A DNA stretch of 16,378 nucleotides from Chitinophagaceae bacterium (lineage in GTDB: Bacteria; Bacteroidota; Bacteroidia; Chitinophagales; Chitinophagaceae). This document shows, piece by piece, positions 13,135 through 16,378 of the stretch. The stretch spans positions 1 to 16,378 of the forward strand of contig JAICHT010000040.1 of assembly GCA_025924755.1 (NCBI GenBank), read 5' to 3'. Under the pieces are notes generated by a model. The model had not been told where the DNA came from. It saw only the letters and a program-made list of their open reading frames with translations, and did no database searches. A program made the position numbers and the translations under genes. Within the stretch, counting starts at the first letter, position 1. The number at the start of each line of letters is the position of its first letter.

Positions 13135-15897
13135 TTAAAACCGAACATTGTAGTTAATGAATGGAATGGCGCTTCCAAAAATGGACAACTTATAGCCGTT
13201 AATGACTCCGTTTTCTGAAATGAAATACACGGAATACGGGTTTTTTCGCCCGGTAAGATTGTACACACCCAGCGTCCATGAATTGTGTGTCTTCTGCTTT
13301 ACCTTATGATTGCCTTCGATATTCATCGAGAAATCGGTGCGGAAATAATCTGGAATGCGATAGGCATTCCTGTCAGAATAGACTACGCGTTGCGAGCCGG
13401 CATAGTAAAAGCGTCCAATAGGCAAGGTAATGGGGCGGCCCGTACTATACGTAGCATTTAGCGATATACTGAAGCGATGCGAAAACCGGTAGTTGCTTAC
13501 CAGCGTGGCATCGTGCGGTTTATCATAATTGCCGGGATAATAGGCACCGCCATTTATCAATTCTCCCTGCGTACTGTCCTGCATTTTCAGTAATATGCGT
13601 GAATAGGTGTAGGAAAGCCAGCCGTTTAATTTTCCTGTTTGTTTTTTTATCATCATTTCTACTCCATAGGCTTTTCCCTGCGTGCTCAATACGTCCGTTT
13701 CAATATGCTGATTCAATACCAGCACGGCGCCGCTTTTATAATCCAAATAATCTTTGATACGCTTATAATACACTTCTACCGATGTTTCGATCGTATTCGA
13801 TTTTAGATTTTTATATAATCCTAAAGACACCTGGTCGCCATATTGAGGGTGTATATTCGGATCGCTCAACTTCCAGATATCAGTGGGAGAAATGGCCGTA
13901 GTGTTGGAAAGCACATGAATGTATTGCCGCAGCGAATTGTAGCCACCTTTTATAGAAAAACTATTGGACAACGCATACCGTGCAGATACCCGGTATTCGG
14001 GCCCATGATAGGTTTTTATTACAGATCCCTGCTTGTACTCCTTGGTTTGAAGTATATTATTTTCGTCTTTTGGTAATCCATCTGCATAGATATTCACGGC
14101 TTTGGGTCCCAGGTAATTGTAAAGCGAATAGCGAATACCCGTATTTAATGAAATCCTGGAGCTGATATTAAAACGATCTGCAAAATATATGGCACTTTCC
14201 TGTGCCTGTTCCGCTGTAGCAATATTCTGCACCACCAGGGATTCTTTTCCTAATGGCTGATAGCTGCCGGGGTGCAGTTTATACCGTATCGTACTTACAC
14301 CAAAATCAAATGTATGTTTGGAACTTAAGTAATAATTAAAGTCGGCTTTAAAATTTATCTGGTTAATATCAAATGCAAGTTTGTAAGCATCTACAGGGTT
14401 CTTTGCACTTTGAATGTTATACTGGTAACGGTCATACCCTGTTACAAAAGCACCGGTGAATTTATTAGAAAATGTATGTTTCCATTTTAGCGAAAGGTTG
14501 GTATTGCTATACCCGTAAGTGGTATCATTATTTAAATTAAAGTGGTCCTTGCTTATATAGCTTGTAAAATACAGGTTGTTCTTATTATCAATTTTATGGC
14601 TCACTAAAAAGTTTACGTCGTAAAAGGCGGCCTTGCTGTTTTTATATTGGTCGGGCAATAGGTTAAGCATCCAGTTGGCATAGGTAGTTCGTGCACCTAA
14701 TATGAAAGAGGTTTTATCTTTTTTAATAGGCCCCTCAATATTTACGCGGCTGGTAAGCAGCCCGATGCCAGCACTGCCTGTGATGTTTTTGGAATTTCCT
14801 TCACGGCTGGTAATATCCAGTACAGATGACAAGCGGCCACCATATTTAGCAGGGATGCTGCTTTTGTATAACTCTACATCTTTTACCACATCAGGATTGA
14901 AAGCCGAAAAGAAACCGAAAAAATGGGATGGGTTGTATATAGTAGCGTCATTAAATAAAATCAAATTCTGATCGGCAGAGCCGCCTCTTACATTAAAGCC
15001 GGTGCTGGCTTCGCCTACTGTTTTTACTCCGGGCAAGGTAAGAACCACCCTCAGGATATCCGCTTCACCAAAAATAGAAGGAACTTGCTTAATGGTTTTA
15101 ATATCCAGCCGCTCGATGCCTAATGCTACGCGGTTAATATTAACTACTTTTTGAGAAGACACCACTACCTCTTTCAAAGAAATCACCTGCTCGCCCATAT
15201 CAATATTCAGGTTTCCGTTAGAGTAAAGCATCACCTGTCTCCGGGTATCTTTCATTCCTATTCCCTGTATATTCAGCACGTGCCGACCGGCAGGTAAGGG
15301 CAGCGAGTAATATCCGTATTGATCCGTAGAAACGCCTACCGGCAAGTCTTCCAGCGTTATAGAAGCACCTACCACCGGCTCGCCGGTTTTTACATTTCGT
15401 ACATAACCGGCTAGCACCGCTTTGTCGCCTTTGGCGCTTTCCCTGTTGCCAATAGCAATTACTTTATTTTCCAATAATGAACCCTTAGTGGGCTTTTTAC
15501 TACTGCCGAAAACATTTGTTTGCTGCATAGTATCACTACTTACCTCTTTTCCTTTTGCAAAAAAATTGAGAGGCAGCTCTGTTTTAATTTCAATGTCTTT
15601 AGTAATATATACATTTTTATCTTCGTCAATGGCATAATGAAAAGCAGTATTGGCAAAGGCTTGCCCCAGCACATTTTGCAACGTAGCATCCTTAAAAGAT
15701 ATATTGATTCTAAAGCTATCGGTTTGCTCCGGCTGGTAATAAAAGTGATAAGGGGATTTCGCTTCCAGGTCTTGTACCAATTGCGCAATAGTAGCATTAT
15801 TGTAAGAGCCGGTAAACGAATTTTGCTGCGCAGCCACGGCAAAAGTAAAAGTCAAAAAAATAATACAAAACAATAAAAAGCGGGCAACGTTTTTCAT
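13135..15897 (-). CDS. TonB-dependent receptor with STN and carboxypeptidase-like domains
   Basis: The 920-residue outer-membrane receptor has a signal peptide (1-23, TFAVAAQ). An STN domain (about 28-102) includes ATIAQLVQDLEAKSPYHFYY and DATLQNVLGQAF. A carboxypeptidase-regulatory-like beta domain (about 162-240) has GYVRNVKTGEPVVGASI and STDQYGYYSLPLPAG. The plug (about 260-365) has GEADILRVVLTLPGV, GFNVRGGSADQNLILFNDA and SIPAKYGGRLSSVLD. A 22-strand-type barrel ends in the aromatic terminus INYNVRF. It should import a TonB-energised substrate, and STN domains often also signal to a FecR-type anti-sigma factor; no fecI/fecR is visible here. The start ATG lies one base after the stop of the preceding gene, and the DUF4249 gene follows after 11 bases, so these are one operon. 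The ligand cannot be inferred; nothing points to iron or a particular glycan. Confidence 0.95.
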   Translation of the reverse strand: MKNVARFLLFCIIFLTFTFAVAAQQNSFTGSYNNATIAQLVQDLEAKSPYHFYYQPEQTDSFRINISFKDATLQNVLGQAFANTAFHYAIDEDKNVYITKDIEIKTELPLNFFAKGKEVSSDTMQQTNVFGSSKKPTKGSLLENKVIAIGNRESAKGDKAVLAGYVRNVKTGEPVVGASITLEDLPVGVSTDQYGYYSLPLPAGRHVLNIQGIGMKDTRRQVMLYSNGNLNIDMGEQVISLKEVVVSSQKVVNINRVALGIERLDIKTIKQVPSIFGEADILRVVLTLPGVKTVGEASTGFNVRGGSADQNLILFNDATIYNPSHFFGFFSAFNPDVVKDVELYKSSIPAKYGGRLSSVLDITSREGNSKNITGSAGIGLLTSRVNIEGPIKKDKTSFILGARTTYANWMLNLLPDQYKNSKAAFYDVNFLVSHKIDNKNNLYFTSYISKDHFNLNNDTTYGYSNTNLSLKWKHTFSNKFTGAFVTGYDRYQYNIQSAKNPVDAYKLAFDINQINFKADFNYYLSSKHTFDFGVSTIRYKLHPGSYQPLGKESLVVQNIATAEQAQESAIYFADRFNISSRISLNTGIRYSLYNYLGPKAVNIYADGLPKDENNILQTKEYKQGSVIKTYHGPEYRVSARYALSNSFSIKGGYNSLRQYIHVLSNTTAISPTDIWKLSDPNIHPQYGDQVSLGLYKNLKSNTIETSVEVYYKRIKDYLDYKSGAVLVLNQHIETDVLSTQGKAYGVEMMIKKQTGKLNGWLSYTYSRILLKMQDSTQGELINGGAYYPGNYDKPHDATLVSNYRFSHRFSISLNATYSTGRPITLPIGRFYYAGSQRVVYSDRNAYRIPDYFRTDFSMNIEGNHKVKQKTHNSWTLGVYNLTGRKNPYSVYFISENGVINGYKLSIFGSAIPFINYNVRF

Positions 15898-15898
15898 A

Positions 15899-16378
15899 CT
15901 ATTTTTTTAAAGAATCGTAGTAAGCGGCTGCTTTTACCAATGTGGTTTCCGGATCTTTTTTATACTTCAATTTGTTCTTTCGCAGGTACTGTTGCATTTC
16001 TTTTTTCCTGTCTTTAAAAACTTCCAGTATCGAATTTTTATTCCTGATCATATAATAATTCGTGTCCTTCTTTAAATAGTAGGTGTTCTTTTCATCAAAA
16101 TGGGTTTCAATTTTTTGACCTACGGTGTAGTCTTTCGTAATCTTGATTTTCTTTGCAAGCACCGCAGTATTTCCATCAAATAATTGCTCATAAAAACCGC
16201 CTGGTATCTGAGCCTTATCTGCACTATCCTTTTCTATTTTAATGAATGAATTGCCACCTATCTCAAAGCGGTTTAGTTTTTCTTTTACAAGGCTGATCTC
16301 CGTAGTGCCATCAAAGTATTTTATAACGAGCTGGTCATTTACCAGGTCATATTTCATTGGCACATCACGGTAGGTATC
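15899..16378 (-). CDS. Uncharacterised protein upstream of the receptor (5' end outside window)
   Basis: The reading frame is open to the right edge, giving 159 residues without the true start. Internal GTG (16361-16363) and ATG (16355-16357) codons exist, but the frame continues upstream as DTYRDVPMKYDLVND, which reads as protein, so the gene is truncated by the window. The visible part has short alternating strands (DQLVIKYFDGTTEISLV, KIETHFDEKNTYYLKKDTNYYMI) and a lysine-rich, helical C-terminus (KDRKKEMQQYLRKNKLKYKK). I do not recognise a named family. Similar small beta-rich proteins are seen beside Bacteroidota receptor operons, but that is only a general resemblance. Its stop codon is one base from the receptor start, so the two are almost certainly co-translated. 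It may be a receptor accessory factor (inference). Confidence 0.75.
   Translation of the reverse strand, partial: DTYRDVPMKYDLVNDQLVIKYFDGTTEISLVKEKLNRFEIGGNSFIKIEKDSADKAQIPGGFYEQLFDGNTAVLAKKIKITKDYTVGQKIETHFDEKNTYYLKKDTNYYMIRNKNSILEVFKDRKKEMQQYLRKNKLKYKKDPETTLVKAAAYYDSLKK

Noticed and set aside
15520..15876. Plus-strand 118-codon open frame antisense to the receptor N-terminus
   Set aside because: It is a shadow of the STN-domain coding sequence; the translation is low-complexity and has no family resemblance.
1..16378. CRISPR array, tRNA, rRNA, insertion sequence or prophage signatures
   Set aside because: No regularly spaced repeats, RNA gene landmarks, transposase or phage motifs were seen on either strand.

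Overview
The window looks like a chromosomal segment of a Bacteroidota bacterium, probably near Chitinophagaceae. The signs are an AT-rich genome, an STN-type TonB-dependent receptor with a DUF4249 lipoprotein, a Bacteroidota-type MG2/plug-like surface protein, and a promoter matching the Bacteroidota sigma consensus (TTTG, 19 bases, TAnnTTTG). The taxonomic call is inference from gene content; no rRNA or marker gene is present. No tRNA, rRNA, CRISPR array, insertion sequence or phage gene was seen. No gene-free stretch exceeds 300 bases.

Left part (1-3433): a minus-strand TetR regulator overlaps the start of a TolC-family outer-membrane efflux protein that runs off the left edge. The tetR promoter is interleaved with inverted repeats that make a convincing operator. 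Divergently, a histidine kinase and an OmpR-type response regulator form a tight pair, preceded by three TTAAC direct repeats spaced 11 and 10 bases.

Middle part (3435-8784): a minus-strand pair encodes an AcvB/VirJ-family serine hydrolase and a full-length MprF (aminoacyl-phosphatidylglycerol flippase plus synthase), two bases apart. In Agrobacterium and Rhizobium the equivalent acvB/lpiA pair makes and hydrolyses lysyl-phosphatidylglycerol. Divergent from it are a Bcr/CflA-type drug exporter and a PAP2 lipid phosphatase. With the efflux genes and the two-component system on its left, the region reads as an envelope-defence and lipid-modification cluster; that joint role is inference.

Right part (8868-16378): all genes are on the minus strand. 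In transcription order they are the 3' part of an unknown exported-type protein, an STN/carboxypeptidase-like/plug/barrel TonB-dependent receptor, a DUF4249 lipoprotein, a decayed remnant of a second DUF4249 gene, and a large exported protein with MG2-like domains and a TonB-plug-like domain but no barrel. A small Asn/Arg/Tyr-rich secreted protein lies further downstream. The receptor, DUF4249 and MG2/plug proteins probably work together at the outer membrane; their substrate is not evident.
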